From contig CATMNW010000013.1 in NCBI GenBank assembly GCA_950071875.1, positions 1 through 20,652 of the forward strand: a DNA stretch of 20,652 nucleotides, given 5' to 3'. Origin of the DNA: an uncultured Erythrobacteraceae bacterium. Lineage in GTDB: Bacteria > Pseudomonadota > Alphaproteobacteria > Sphingomonadales > Sphingomonadaceae. Of this stretch, positions 13,741-20,652 are shown piece after piece; within the stretch, counting starts at the first letter, position 1, and each line of letters opens with the position of its first letter. The translations under genes were made by a program, and so were the position numbers. The notes under the pieces are model-generated. The model was not told where the DNA came from. It did no database searches and was given only the letters and a program-made list of their open reading frames with translations.

Positions 13741-15669
13741 TTACATCCGGTAGCGCACGCCGCCGAACACCGCCCGACCAGGTTGGCCGTAGCGGAAGAT
13801 CGTTTCATACTGCTCGTCGAACAGGTTCTCGATCCGACCGAAAATTTCGATCTGCTCGGTAATGCCAAAGCTCGCCCGGATATCGGTCACCACATAGCCA
13901 TCGAGGCGGGTGGTGTTGGTGGCATTGTCGAAGCTGTCGCCCGCCACGAACACGGTGGCACCGATGCCGATGCCGTTCTCCATGCGGTAGTCCGCGACCA
14001 GACTGATCGTATCCTGCGCACGTCGTGGCAGGCGATTGCCGTTCACATCGTTTCGGGCGTCGATGGTGGTGTAGTTAAGCGCGACGTCGAATCCATCGGC
14101 CGGACGCAGCGCCAGACCGAATTCCCAGCCATCGGCACTTGCGAGTGCGATATTGTCGTATGTGCCGAACGGGCGTGGATTGGCCGGATCCTGACACGCC
14201 GGGATCGGATTGCCGGTGCAGCCGACAAACGCGATCAGATTAGTCGCGTCGCGTTCGAAATAAGTGACGCCCACCTCGGCTCGGCCACCAAGGAAATTGT
14301 GCGTTATACCGACATCCCAGTTCTCCGATTCCTCGGGCTCGAGATCGGTATTTCCGAAGTCGCTGAACAATTGGAACAGCGCAGGCGCCTTGAAGCCTTC
14401 GCCATAACTACCGCGCAGCACGGTATCGCCGCCGTTGGGCGAATAGGCACCGCTGGCGGCGAAGGTTGTATTGTCACCGTAGGTTTCGTGATCGTCGTAG
14501 CGAACGCCGCCAGTCAGCGAGAGCCCCTCCAACGGCGTCAAATTGAGCTGGCCGTATACCGAGTTGATCCACACATCATCGCCAATCGCGGGCGCACCGA
14601 AACTCGAGCTGCGATACTCCGATTCCTCGCGCTCTGCGCCGAAAACTAGCTCGGCCATGTCGGCTGCGTCGAATACACCCTGATATTCGTAGCGCAGGTT
14701 TTCACCGAAAGCGTCAAAGGTTTCGGAGTCTGTATCGAAGCTGAAGTTCCGGCGGTCGACCCTGGTATATGCAATCCCCAGCCGGTTGCGGAAACGTCCA
14801 TCCAGGAAGTTGGCATTGATCCCACCATAGCCGACCAAATCGTCGCGGTAGGAAACCTCGTTGGTATCGCCCAAGCCCGTCGCGGTGAAGCCATCGATAT
14901 CGGTTTCGCTATCGGCATAGAAACCGCGCAGATCGATCGAGAAATTCTCGCCCAGCGCGATATCAAATTTGGCGTTTGCGCCAAGGCTTTCGAATCCGTC
15001 CGGCTCGGTTCCACCGCGCGCCTCGCTGAATGCGGAGATGCCATCGGTGCGATAGTAATCACCGCCGACACTCACCCCGACAGGGCCGAACTTGCCAGAG
15101 ACGTTACCGACGAGTTCCGCAGTGTCGCGCTCACCGTATTCGGCACGCGCGAATACGCCGAGCTCCTCGGTCGGCTCGCGGGTAATTAAGTTCACCACTC
15201 CGCCAATCGCTTGGCTGCCGTAAAGAACGCTCTGCGACCCACGCACCACTTCGACCCGCGCGATGTTGCCTGTCAGGGCAGGACCGAAGTTGAAGCCGCC
15301 ACCTGTCGAGGATGGGTCGTTGAGCTTGACGCCGTCGATCAGCACAACGGTCTGGTCGCTCTCCGCACCGCGGATCGAAACGCCGGTGTTGGTTCCGATC
15401 CCGCCATTGCGGTTGAAGGTGACACCGGGGACCGTGCGTAAGATATCGAGCACTTCGCTCGGCTGGCGGTTCACGATTTCCTCTTCCTCAACCACCGTGA
15501 CCGACTCGCCGACTTGGCTGATCGCACGTTCGGTGCGATTGGCAGTGACAACGATCGTTTCGGAGTTCACTTCCTCGTCTTCGGGAAGGTCGACCGACTG
15601 AGCGAATGCACCGGTCGAGCACAAAGCCACGGCCGATGCCGCGACGGACAAATGGAATGCGGTTTTCAT
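13741..15669 (-). CDS. btuB: TonB-dependent outer-membrane cobalamin receptor
   Basis: The first gene of the riboswitch operon encodes a 642-aa outer-membrane receptor. It starts with the signal peptide MKTAFHLSVAASAVALCSTG ending at AFAQ. A TonB-box-like ETIVVTANRTER follows, then a plug domain (EILDILRTVPGVTF-like SEVLDILRTVPGVTFNRNGG, SIRGAESDQTVVLIDGVKLND, VEVVRGSQSVLYGSQAIGGVVNLITR). The rest is a beta-barrel with alternating residues, closing with EIFGRIENLFDEQYETIFRYGQPGRAVFGGVRYRM. Length is typical for BtuB. The start at 15669 is chosen for the signal peptide; the longer frame to 15762 lies in the riboswitch leader. TonB-ExbBD energise uptake; their genes are not in this window. Confidence 0.94.
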   Translation of the reverse strand: MKTAFHLSVAASAVALCSTGAFAQSVDLPEDEEVNSETIVVTANRTERAISQVGESVTVVEEEEIVNRQPSEVLDILRTVPGVTFNRNGGIGTNTGVSIRGAESDQTVVLIDGVKLNDPSSTGGGFNFGPALTGNIARVEVVRGSQSVLYGSQAIGGVVNLITREPTEELGVFARAEYGERDTAELVGNVSGKFGPVGVSVGGDYYRTDGISAFSEARGGTEPDGFESLGANAKFDIALGENFSIDLRGFYADSETDIDGFTATGLGDTNEVSYRDDLVGYGGINANFLDGRFRNRLGIAYTRVDRRNFSFDTDSETFDAFGENLRYEYQGVFDAADMAELVFGAEREESEYRSSSFGAPAIGDDVWINSVYGQLNLTPLEGLSLTGGVRYDDHETYGDNTTFAASGAYSPNGGDTVLRGSYGEGFKAPALFQLFSDFGNTDLEPEESENWDVGITHNFLGGRAEVGVTYFERDATNLIAFVGCTGNPIPACQDPANPRPFGTYDNIALASADGWEFGLALRPADGFDVALNYTTIDARNDVNGNRLPRRAQDTISLVADYRMENGIGIGATVFVAGDSFDNATNTTRLDGYVVTDIRASFGITEQIEIFGRIENLFDEQYETIFRYGQPGRAVFGGVRYRM

Positions 15670-15844
15670 TGTAGAATCCAAAGCCAGTCCACGCGGAGGC
15701 TCCGGTGCCCGCATGGTCAACTCGACAGATGGCCCGCCGCCGCTCGAAATGAGCCGCGACACCGGTAACCGGCCTGGCTGTCGTTACTTCGGAAAAGAAT
15801 TTTCCTGTCCCACTGGGCTGGACCCGGCCCCGGACGAACGACGC

Positions 15845-16023
15845 GACGGCAGGTCTCCTGGCTTGCCGATCAGCGCCTTCGAACCGTCTTCCCGGCGTCA
15901 CCCAATGCGGGGTTTAGCCAGTGACATGTTGGTTCGGGACTCCTGGCTCACAGTTGCGGGCACAGCGCCGGTCTCTAACCGGCTTCCCTCTTAGCTCCAG
16001 GCAATTTCGCACCTGCAGCACCG
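15845..16023 (-). ncRNA. Cobalamin (AdoCbl-type) riboswitch
   Basis: On the minus strand the conserved B12 box AAGCCAGGAGACCTGCC is at 15864-15848. Upstream core elements are also present: the GAGGGAAGCCGG block near 15991, and GTGCCCGCAACTGTGAGCCAGGAGTC near 15940-15965, followed by the GTCACTGGCTAAACCCC-like junction. This fits the class of cobalamin riboswitches that repress btuB and cob operons when adenosylcobalamin is bound. About 180 nt separate the B12 box from the btuB ATG. I see a hairpin GGAAAATTCTTTTCC there but no clear terminator, so the control mode (termination or translation) is open. Confidence 0.96.
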
Positions 16024-16033
16024 TCTAATGGCG

Positions 16034-16062
16034 CCCATGCTAGCCAAGAGCGCCGCTGTCAA
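16034..16062 (-). promoter_or_regulatory. Candidate promoter of the btuB-cob operon
   Basis: On the minus strand TTGACA occurs at 16062-16057, a perfect -35 hexamer, with a weak -10 position 17 nt later (CATGGG at 16039-16034). A start about 7 nt further on would coincide with the first bases of the riboswitch. It lies in the 50-bp gap after the cobO stop. The -35 is visible; the -10 is poor. Confidence 0.42.
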
Positions 16063-16072
16063 TCCTTGCAGA

Positions 16073-16678
16073 CTAGAAGTCGATACCCTGCTGGGCGCGA
16101 ATGCCAGCGTGATAGGCGTGCTTGGTTTCGGTCATCTCGGTGACGGTGTCGGCATAGTCGATCAATTCGGGCTTCGCATCGCGCCCGGTCAATATCACTC
16201 GCGTATCGCCCCGGCGTTCAAGGGCATCGATAACGGCTTGGGGCGTGAGGTAGTCGTAGCGCAGCGCAATATTGATCTCGTCGAGCACGATCAGCGCGTA
16301 GTCACCACTCGCAATCAGTTCGCCCGCCTTTGCGAGCGCCTTCTCTGCAGCCTCGATATCGCGCTCCTTGTCCTGTGTATCCCAAGTGAAACCATCGCCC
16401 ATAATGTGCCAGTCAACCAAATCCGGGAAGCGCGCGAAGAACTGCTTCTCGCCCGTCTTCCACTTCCCCTTGATGAACTGCACCACGGCGACCTTTTGTC
16501 CCCAGCCAAGCGCGCGGGCGATGACGCCGAAGGCGGAGCTCGACTTGCCCTTGCCATCGCCGGTGTGGACCAGAACCAGCCCGCGGTCCGGATCTTTCAG
16601 TTCGCGTCGCCGCTTGGCTTGCGCAGCCTGTAGTTCCTTCATCCTCGCTGCATGCGTTTCGCTGTTGGTATCGCTCAT
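16073..16678 (-). CDS. cobO: Cob(I)alamin (corrinoid) adenosyltransferase
   Basis: CobO (BtuR/CobA type) transfers the 5'-deoxyadenosyl group from ATP to the cobalt of Co(I) corrinoids. The 201-aa product has the family P-loop VHTGDGKGKSSSAFG (about 37-51), then ALGWGQKVAVVQFIKGKWKTGE, and DYALIVLDEINIALRYDYL (about 126-144). It ends AYHAGIRAQQGIDF, close to the usual KAQKGIEF/AQ-GI-F ending, so it is full length. The ATG at 16678 overlaps the upstream phosphatase stop as ATGA. It is the last gene of the cobT operon, followed within 50 bp by the riboswitch of the next operon. Confidence 0.96.
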   Translation of the reverse strand: MSDTNSETHAARMKELQAAQAKRRRELKDPDRGLVLVHTGDGKGKSSSAFGVIARALGWGQKVAVVQFIKGKWKTGEKQFFARFPDLVDWHIMGDGFTWDTQDKERDIEAAEKALAKAGELIASGDYALIVLDEINIALRYDYLTPQAVIDALERRGDTRVILTGRDAKPELIDYADTVTEMTETKHAYHAGIRAQQGIDF

Positions 16679-17208
16679 AGTGCCTCTTTCGGTTCGACGT
16701 TCAGGAACTGGCCGAAGCCAAGCTGGATTTCAAACGGGTTAGCACGGCCCAGAACAGCACCGGCACACCGAACGACGCCGAGATGCGTGACGGCAAGGAT
16801 GTCGGCATCGCAACTCGCCGCGTCGCGTAGATAGGCCCGCACCCGCTCGGTCATCTGCGCCACATTCTCCCCACCATGCGGTCGCGCACCTTCGACATCT
16901 TCGGCCCACGCATCGATTTCACCACGCGGAATTGCGTCCCAAGCCTGCATTTCCCAATTTCCGAAATCGATCTCCATCAGTCTCGGGTCGGCGTGAACCG
17001 GAAGATCGAGATGCGCGGACAACTGCTCAGCCAGCGCAATGCATCGGGTCAGCGGGCTGCTGTCGATCCGTGCCAGGCGGTCGGGCAATGCGGCCGTCAG
17101 CGCGCGGAGGCTTCCCTCGTCAAAGGCTCGAGCAGAAACATCCGACTGGCCGTAGCAGATTCCCGCAGCGAGTTCGGGCTGGCCGTGCCGCAGCAGGATC
17201 AGAGCCAT
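16675..17208 (-). CDS. Histidine phosphatase, probable alpha-ribazole phosphatase
   Basis: This 177-aa histidine-acid-phosphatase-superfamily (phosphoglycerate-mutase-like) protein begins MALILLRHGQPELAAGICYG, with the catalytic RHG at about 7-9. The second part of the active site is seen in SSPLTRCIALAEQL, LMEIDFGNWE (an EMDFGxWEG-like block) and VTHLGVVR with the second histidine. In cobalamin operons this family (CobC in enterobacteria) removes the phosphate from alpha-ribazole phosphate or AdoCbl phosphate. The location between cobS and cobO supports that role. The start at 17208 overlaps the cobS end by 10 nt; the longer frame lies antisense-like inside cobS. I leave the symbol empty because cobC is used for another enzyme in this naming scheme. 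Confidence 0.88.
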   Translation of the reverse strand: MALILLRHGQPELAAGICYGQSDVSARAFDEGSLRALTAALPDRLARIDSSPLTRCIALAEQLSAHLDLPVHADPRLMEIDFGNWEMQAWDAIPRGEIDAWAEDVEGARPHGGENVAQMTERVRAYLRDAASCDADILAVTHLGVVRCAGAVLGRANPFEIQLGFGQFLNVEPKEAL

Positions 17209-17951
17209 GCGATCAAGCCTAGGTAGAAGCCGACTTCGCTGATCTGCTGCACAGCGCCAAGGCAATCGCCCGTATAGCCACCCAGCTTGCGCTCGAAGAG
17301 CAGCCGCGTCGTAACATGACCAACACAGAGCCCGGCCAAGCCGCAAAGCACGGCGCCGGGCCCAAGAACGGTCGCGCCGATTGCGACCGCGGCAATCCCG
17401 GTGAGCGTCGCCACCATTAGCGGCGCTGCTCCGATCCCCTTCGCAACCGGCTTCGCGATCCCCTCTGCGCGCGCATAGCGACTGGTCGCAATCACGGTCA
17501 CTGCCGACAGGCGCGAGGCTCCGTGCGCCACGGGAAGAGCGGCAAGGGCGAGCATGAAAGGCAATTGCGATAGCGCGGCAACCTTGAGTAATAGGACGAG
17601 GAACAGCGCCGCTGCTCCGAACGTGCCTAGGCGGCTGTCACGCATGATCTCCATCATCCGCTCGGCTGTCGACGCGCCAAGCCCGTCGAACAGGTCGGCC
17701 AGCCCATCTTCATGAAAGGCTCCCGTCGCCAGCAGCGTTGCGGCAGTCCCGAAAATCGCAGCGATAGAAGCGCCGCCGATTGCCCAGCCAAGTGCGAAGC
17801 CTGCCGCTCCGATGGCGCCGATTGCCAGGCCGACAAGCGGATAAAAGCCGGGTGCGGTCTCGAAGTCGCGCTCTCCCAGCTTGGCTATAGGCAATGGAAT
17901 CCGCGTGAGAAAGACCCACGCGGCCAGCAATGCAAAGAACGGGCGTTTCAT
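17199..17951 (-). CDS. cobS: Adenosylcobinamide-GDP ribazoletransferase (cobalamin synthase)
   Basis: CobS is an inner-membrane enzyme joining GDP-cobinamide with alpha-ribazole (phosphate). The 250-aa product is strongly hydrophobic with multiple membrane helices. It has the signature AFHEDGLADLFDGLGAS with conserved acidic residues for Mg, preceded by FLTRIPLP and PLVGLAIGAI, and ends with KLGGYTGDCLGAVQQISEVGFYL, a typical C-terminal motif. The start at 17951 (MKRPFFALLAAWVFLTRIPLP) overlaps the cobT stop as ATGA. Partner enzymes are CobP and CobT, both in this window. Confidence 0.95.
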   Translation of the reverse strand: MKRPFFALLAAWVFLTRIPLPIAKLGERDFETAPGFYPLVGLAIGAIGAAGFALGWAIGGASIAAIFGTAATLLATGAFHEDGLADLFDGLGASTAERMMEIMRDSRLGTFGAAALFLVLLLKVAALSQLPFMLALAALPVAHGASRLSAVTVIATSRYARAEGIAKPVAKGIGAAPLMVATLTGIAAVAIGATVLGPGAVLCGLAGLCVGHVTTRLLFERKLGGYTGDCLGAVQQISEVGFYLGLIAWL

Positions 17952-18946
17952 GAAGCCGGAGTAGCGCCGGAAACCCCGGCTTGCGAAAAACTCGCCATTC
18001 CGAAAAGCGATAGCGCGGCGCGGATCATCGGCACGGCAAGCAATGCACCGGTGCCTTCGCCTAAACGCATTTCTAGATCGAACAAGGGCTCGGCTTCTAA
18101 CCAATCGAGCAACGCCCGATGTCCCTGTTCGGCCGAGCGATGCGCATAGACGAAAGCCTTTTCGCAGTCTGGTTCTATCGCCCTTGCAAGCGCGGCGGCA
18201 GCGGTGGCGATAAACCCGTCGACGACCACCAGCTTATCCGATGTCCCGGCTCCGATCATCGCGCCCGCCATGGTGCCGATCTCGAAACCGCCGACCTCGG
18301 CAAGAGCCTCGGTTGGCGCAAGCTCTCCGGTGCGCGCCGCCGCGCGTTCGAGTATCTCTCTCTTATTGGAGAGCCCAGCATCGTCGAGACCCGTGCCGCG
18401 TCCGACCAACTCGGCGATCGAAATGGAACTCAGCTTGTGCGCCAGCAGGGCCGCTGCGGAAGTGTTGGCGATACCCATCTCGCCAAAACAAGCGATTTTG
18501 CTCTCGATGCCAACTGCGAAATGTCGTCCTTGCGCGATTGCTTTGTTCGCCACATCCTTCGGCATTGCAGGCTCACTGGAACTGTCGGCCGTGCCTCGTC
18601 CGAGTGACATGTCGACCAACCCATCCCGTCGCGCTGGCAAATGCATCATCCCACAATCGACGACGGTGACCGGTATGCCGAACTGCGCTGCGATGGCATT
18701 CGCCGCAGCCCCACTTGCAAGGAAGTTGGCAACCATTTGGCCTGTAACTTCCTGAGGGAATGCCGAAACACCCTGTGCCGCGATGCCATGATCGGCAGCA
18801 AAGATGGTCAGCGATGCCGAGGCATTCTTGGGATTAGTGTCGCCGATGATCGCCGCGGCCTGAACAGCGAGGCTTTCAAGCCGCCCCATTGATCCAATTG
18901 GCTTAGTCTTATCGTCAATCAGACGCTGGAGGTCGGCTCGGGTCAT
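17948..18946 (-). CDS. cobT: Nicotinate-nucleotide:dimethylbenzimidazole phosphoribosyltransferase
   Basis: CobT makes alpha-ribazole phosphate from nicotinate mononucleotide and the lower-ligand base (dimethylbenzimidazole). The 332-aa form begins MTRADLQRLIDDKTKPIGSMGRLE; the frame continues to an ATG at 19024 (358 aa) but the added residues are basic and unlike the family. Visible motifs are FAADHGIAAQGVSAFPQEVT, CFGEMGIANTSAAALLAHKL (normally GEMGIGNTT), AEVGGFEIGTMAGAMIGA, and the catalytic-Glu segment MRLGEGTGALLAVPM. It is the first gene of the cobT-cobS-phosphatase-cobO operon. No riboswitch B12 box is visible upstream. The start is uncertain because no strong RBS is seen at any candidate. 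Confidence 0.93.
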   Translation of the reverse strand: MTRADLQRLIDDKTKPIGSMGRLESLAVQAAAIIGDTNPKNASASLTIFAADHGIAAQGVSAFPQEVTGQMVANFLASGAAANAIAAQFGIPVTVVDCGMMHLPARRDGLVDMSLGRGTADSSSEPAMPKDVANKAIAQGRHFAVGIESKIACFGEMGIANTSAAALLAHKLSSISIAELVGRGTGLDDAGLSNKREILERAAARTGELAPTEALAEVGGFEIGTMAGAMIGAGTSDKLVVVDGFIATAAAALARAIEPDCEKAFVYAHRSAEQGHRALLDWLEAEPLFDLEMRLGEGTGALLAVPMIRAALSLFGMASFSQAGVSGATPAS

Positions 18947-19024
18947 ACTCTGCGCGTCTAGCGAATGCAGAATGACTTTGGAACGGCGTGAACTGCGCAT
19001 ACGCACCGAGCGCTTTACGATCAT

Positions 19025-19485
19025 CCAATAGCGGGGGGCAGGGCCATCCTATTAGCGCCAAGCTTCTCGCCATTGTGACTTGCCGAGCGAACGGCAGCTT
19101 TCGAGTCGAGACGCCTACGGTGTGAATGACCGAAATGAGGGCGCGAAGTTGACCGGCAGCTTTCACCAAAAGCAGCCTGACGGATTTTTGGGCCGGAAGG
19201 AGACTGTCAGCTCTCAGCATTCGAATACGCGAAAGCTGACATCGCGGTTCCAAAAGGAATGGACTGTGAAAAAGCGGCGGTAAGACCACCCTAATCCTTT
19301 TAAAAACGCTCGGTTTCTTTTGTTGCGATTGTCTTCGCAATAGAAGCTGCTTCGTCTACCGTGATCTGCCTCGTCCTTGCCTGTTTTTCCAGTATTACAC
19401 GCAGCGAAGCAAACTGCTTCTCTAGGTCACACCCTGAAACCGAACCTGCAATGTGTCGCCAGATTTCCGGTAGCGGACAGCTGCT
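19025..19485. other. Gene-free gap with dispersed short repeat copies
   Basis: No convincing gene is visible. CGGCAGCTTTC occurs at 19092-19102 and 19154-19164, with an inverted relative GAAAGCTGAC at 19231-19240 and AGCGGACAGCTG near 19472-19483. These look like decayed copies of a dispersed intergenic repeat rather than coding sequence. A 67-codon plus-strand frame here follows the repeats and has no RBS. Confidence 0.45.
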
Positions 19486-20325
19486 TCAAAGTCCCCCAAA
19501 CCGGCCTGCCCGATAGTCGCGAACTGCCTGTGCAATCTCCGCTTCGGTGTTCATCACGAAGGGACCGTGAGCCACGACCGGTTCTCCGATCGGGCTGGCA
19601 TGGCCAAACAGGATACGGCAGCCGTTTTCGCTCGAAACTTCGATCCGATCCCCGTCCGACAATTTGACAAGCGTGTGCTCGCCGATCGCCTTCTCATCGA
19701 TAGCGGCTTCACCGCCAACCGTGTAAAACAGGACGTTTCGCCCCGACGGCGCGGGCAAGTCCGCCCGACCACCGGGCTCGATTGAGACAATCGCCAGCAT
19801 CACATCCGTCCGCGAGCGGATCGGCGCTTCTTTTATGCCGGAGACCGTCAGCATGGAAGCGCCATCTCCCGGTTCGCTGCTCGCCATTTTGGTTGCGGCT
19901 ACCGGCAAATAGGCCGGCTCGGTCATCTTCAGTCGCGCCGGGAGGTTGACCCATAGTTGCAGAATTTCCAGCGGACCGCCGGTGCGCTTGAACTCATCGG
20001 GCGAAAGCTCGGCGTGTACCAGTCCGCTACCTGCAGTCATCCACTGCACGCCGCCCGCCTCCACCACGCTTGCGCCCGAGCCGCTGTCGTGATGGGCCAG
20101 GCTGCCTTCAAGAATAAAAGTCACGGTTTCGAAACCGCGATGCGGATGGGGGCCGAAAGGTAGACCGTTGTTTTTGGGCGGGTAGGTTTGCGGCCCGTGA
20201 TGATTCAGAAACAGGAAGGGATCGACTTGGGGCAAGTCCGGCGCAGGGAGGGGCCGCCGCGTCACCAGATCCTGTATATCGTCCCGCACCGCGCGGTGTA
20301 ACGACAGGACTTCCCGGTTGCTCAT
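19486..20325 (-). CDS. Pirin family protein (cupin fold)
   Basis: This 279-aa bicupin of the pirin family starts MSNREVLSLHRAVRDDIQDL. The metal-site and core motifs are FLFLNHHGPQTYPP, FGPHPHRGFETVTFILEG (the HPH pair at about 59-61) and GSGLVHAELSP (the His-x-Glu pair), so the iron-binding residues are kept. The C-terminal cupin contains VEPGGRADLPAPSGRNVLFYTVGGEA and ILFGHASPIGEPVVAHGPFVMNT, with family ending RDYRAGRFGGL. Bacterial pirins include quercetinase-like enzymes and regulators, so its precise role is open. The ATG at 20325 overlaps the upstream reductase stop as ATGA, which suggests a joint role in redox or quinone/phenolic stress. Confidence 0.93.
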   Translation of the reverse strand: MSNREVLSLHRAVRDDIQDLVTRRPLPAPDLPQVDPFLFLNHHGPQTYPPKNNGLPFGPHPHRGFETVTFILEGSLAHHDSGSGASVVEAGGVQWMTAGSGLVHAELSPDEFKRTGGPLEILQLWVNLPARLKMTEPAYLPVAATKMASSEPGDGASMLTVSGIKEAPIRSRTDVMLAIVSIEPGGRADLPAPSGRNVLFYTVGGEAAIDEKAIGEHTLVKLSDGDRIEVSSENGCRILFGHASPIGEPVVAHGPFVMNTEAEIAQAVRDYRAGRFGGL

Positions 20326-20652
20326 GCTTCGATACCGGGAATGAGCGGGTTCGGCCCGGCAGGTACGATGCCGTGGGGTTTGATGCGCTCGTGGCTCTCG
20401 TAATAGTGATGCCGAATGTGCTCGAAATTGACGGTCTGCTCCATCCCGTCGAGCGCGAGGATCCGGCGCGTGAGGGCGGCGAGATTGGGATAGTCGGCGA
20501 TCCGGCGCACGTTGCACTTGAAATGGGTGTGATAGACCGGGTCGAAGCGGATCAGCGTGGTCCACAGGCGGATATCCGCCTCGGTCAACTGCTCGCCCAC
20601 CAGCCACTCGCGGCCCTCCAGCCGCCCTTCCAGCTCATCGAGCACTTCGAAC
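20322..20652 (-). CDS. Glutathionyl-hydroquinone reductase (Xi-class GST), partial at right edge
   Basis: Only the C-terminal 109 or so residues are in the window; the frame is open at the edge (FEVLDELEGRLEGREWLVGE...). The sequence LTEADIRLWTTLIRFDPVYHTHFKCN followed by YPNLAALTRR and the end HIRHHYYESHERIKPHGIVPAGP are characteristic of YqjG/ECM4-type glutathionyl-hydroquinone reductases. These reduce glutathionylated hydroquinones using a cysteine in the missing N-terminal part. It overlaps the pirin gene by 4 nt and is its upstream operon partner. Confidence 0.93.
   Translation of the reverse strand, partial: FEVLDELEGRLEGREWLVGEQLTEADIRLWTTLIRFDPVYHTHFKCNVRRIADYPNLAALTRRILALDGMEQTVNFEHIRHHYYESHERIKPHGIVPAGPNPLIPGIEA

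Noticed and set aside
13018..14649. Plus-strand open frame of 543 codons
   Set aside because: Antisense to btuF and btuB; composition (many Arg/His, no domain) is that of a shadow frame.
19080..19283. 67-codon plus-strand frame
   Set aside because: It follows the short repeat copies, lacks an RBS and shows no domain; more likely repeat-derived sequence.

Overview
The window looks like chromosomal DNA of a GC-rich alphaproteobacterium, most likely a Sphingomonadales/Erythrobacter-type organism. This is inferred from the cobalamin gene set and its order, the TonB-dependent receptor and the codon bias; no rRNA or other marker gene is present to prove it. It has two parts.

Left part (about 1-6500) is an accessory region, visibly more AT-rich between about 1850 and 5800 than the rest. 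It holds, on the minus strand, a left-edge partial gene that I read as a DEDD-fold (PolB/DnaQ-like) exonuclease and, upstream of it, a complete DnaQ-like 3'-5' exonuclease with an unusually palindrome-rich leader. Next come five direct repeats (consensus TATGTGGTCTGNGCCACCCT) in the 300 bp before a plus-strand orphan gene for a 688-aa acidic, coiled-coil protein, which ends in a clean intrinsic terminator. A 66-aa small ORF follows. It converges on a two-gene minus-strand toxin-antitoxin module whose antitoxin has the Panacea (SocA/DUF4065) domain and whose putative toxin I cannot assign. Decayed IS3-family transposase fragments (an orfB tail next to an orfA with a nonsense codon) and a hypothetical gene close this part.

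Right part (about 7067-19024) is a cobalamin (vitamin B12) locus. A small DUF1289 protein gene overlaps cobP on the plus strand. Facing it is a long minus-strand operon that starts with a cobalamin riboswitch (B12 box at 15848-15864) and reads btuB - btuF - btuC - btuD - cobQ - cobD(cbiB) - cobC. It combines outer-membrane receptor, periplasmic binding lipoprotein, ABC importer and late biosynthesis. Nearly every junction is a 1-4 nt overlap or a gap of only a few nt. Immediately upstream is a second minus-strand operon, cobT - cobS - alpha-ribazole phosphatase - cobO, also translationally coupled, with no riboswitch that I can see. Together these genes import corrinoids, adenosylate them (CobO), amidate (CobQ), attach aminopropanol (CobC/CobD), activate (CobP) and build and attach the lower ligand (CobT, CobS, phosphatase). 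No corrin-ring synthesis genes are in the window.

Far right (19486-20652) is a two-gene minus-strand operon: a glutathionyl-hydroquinone reductase (YqjG type, cut by the window edge) and a pirin-family protein. The gap 19025-19485 contains no convincing gene, only short dispersed-repeat-like sequence.
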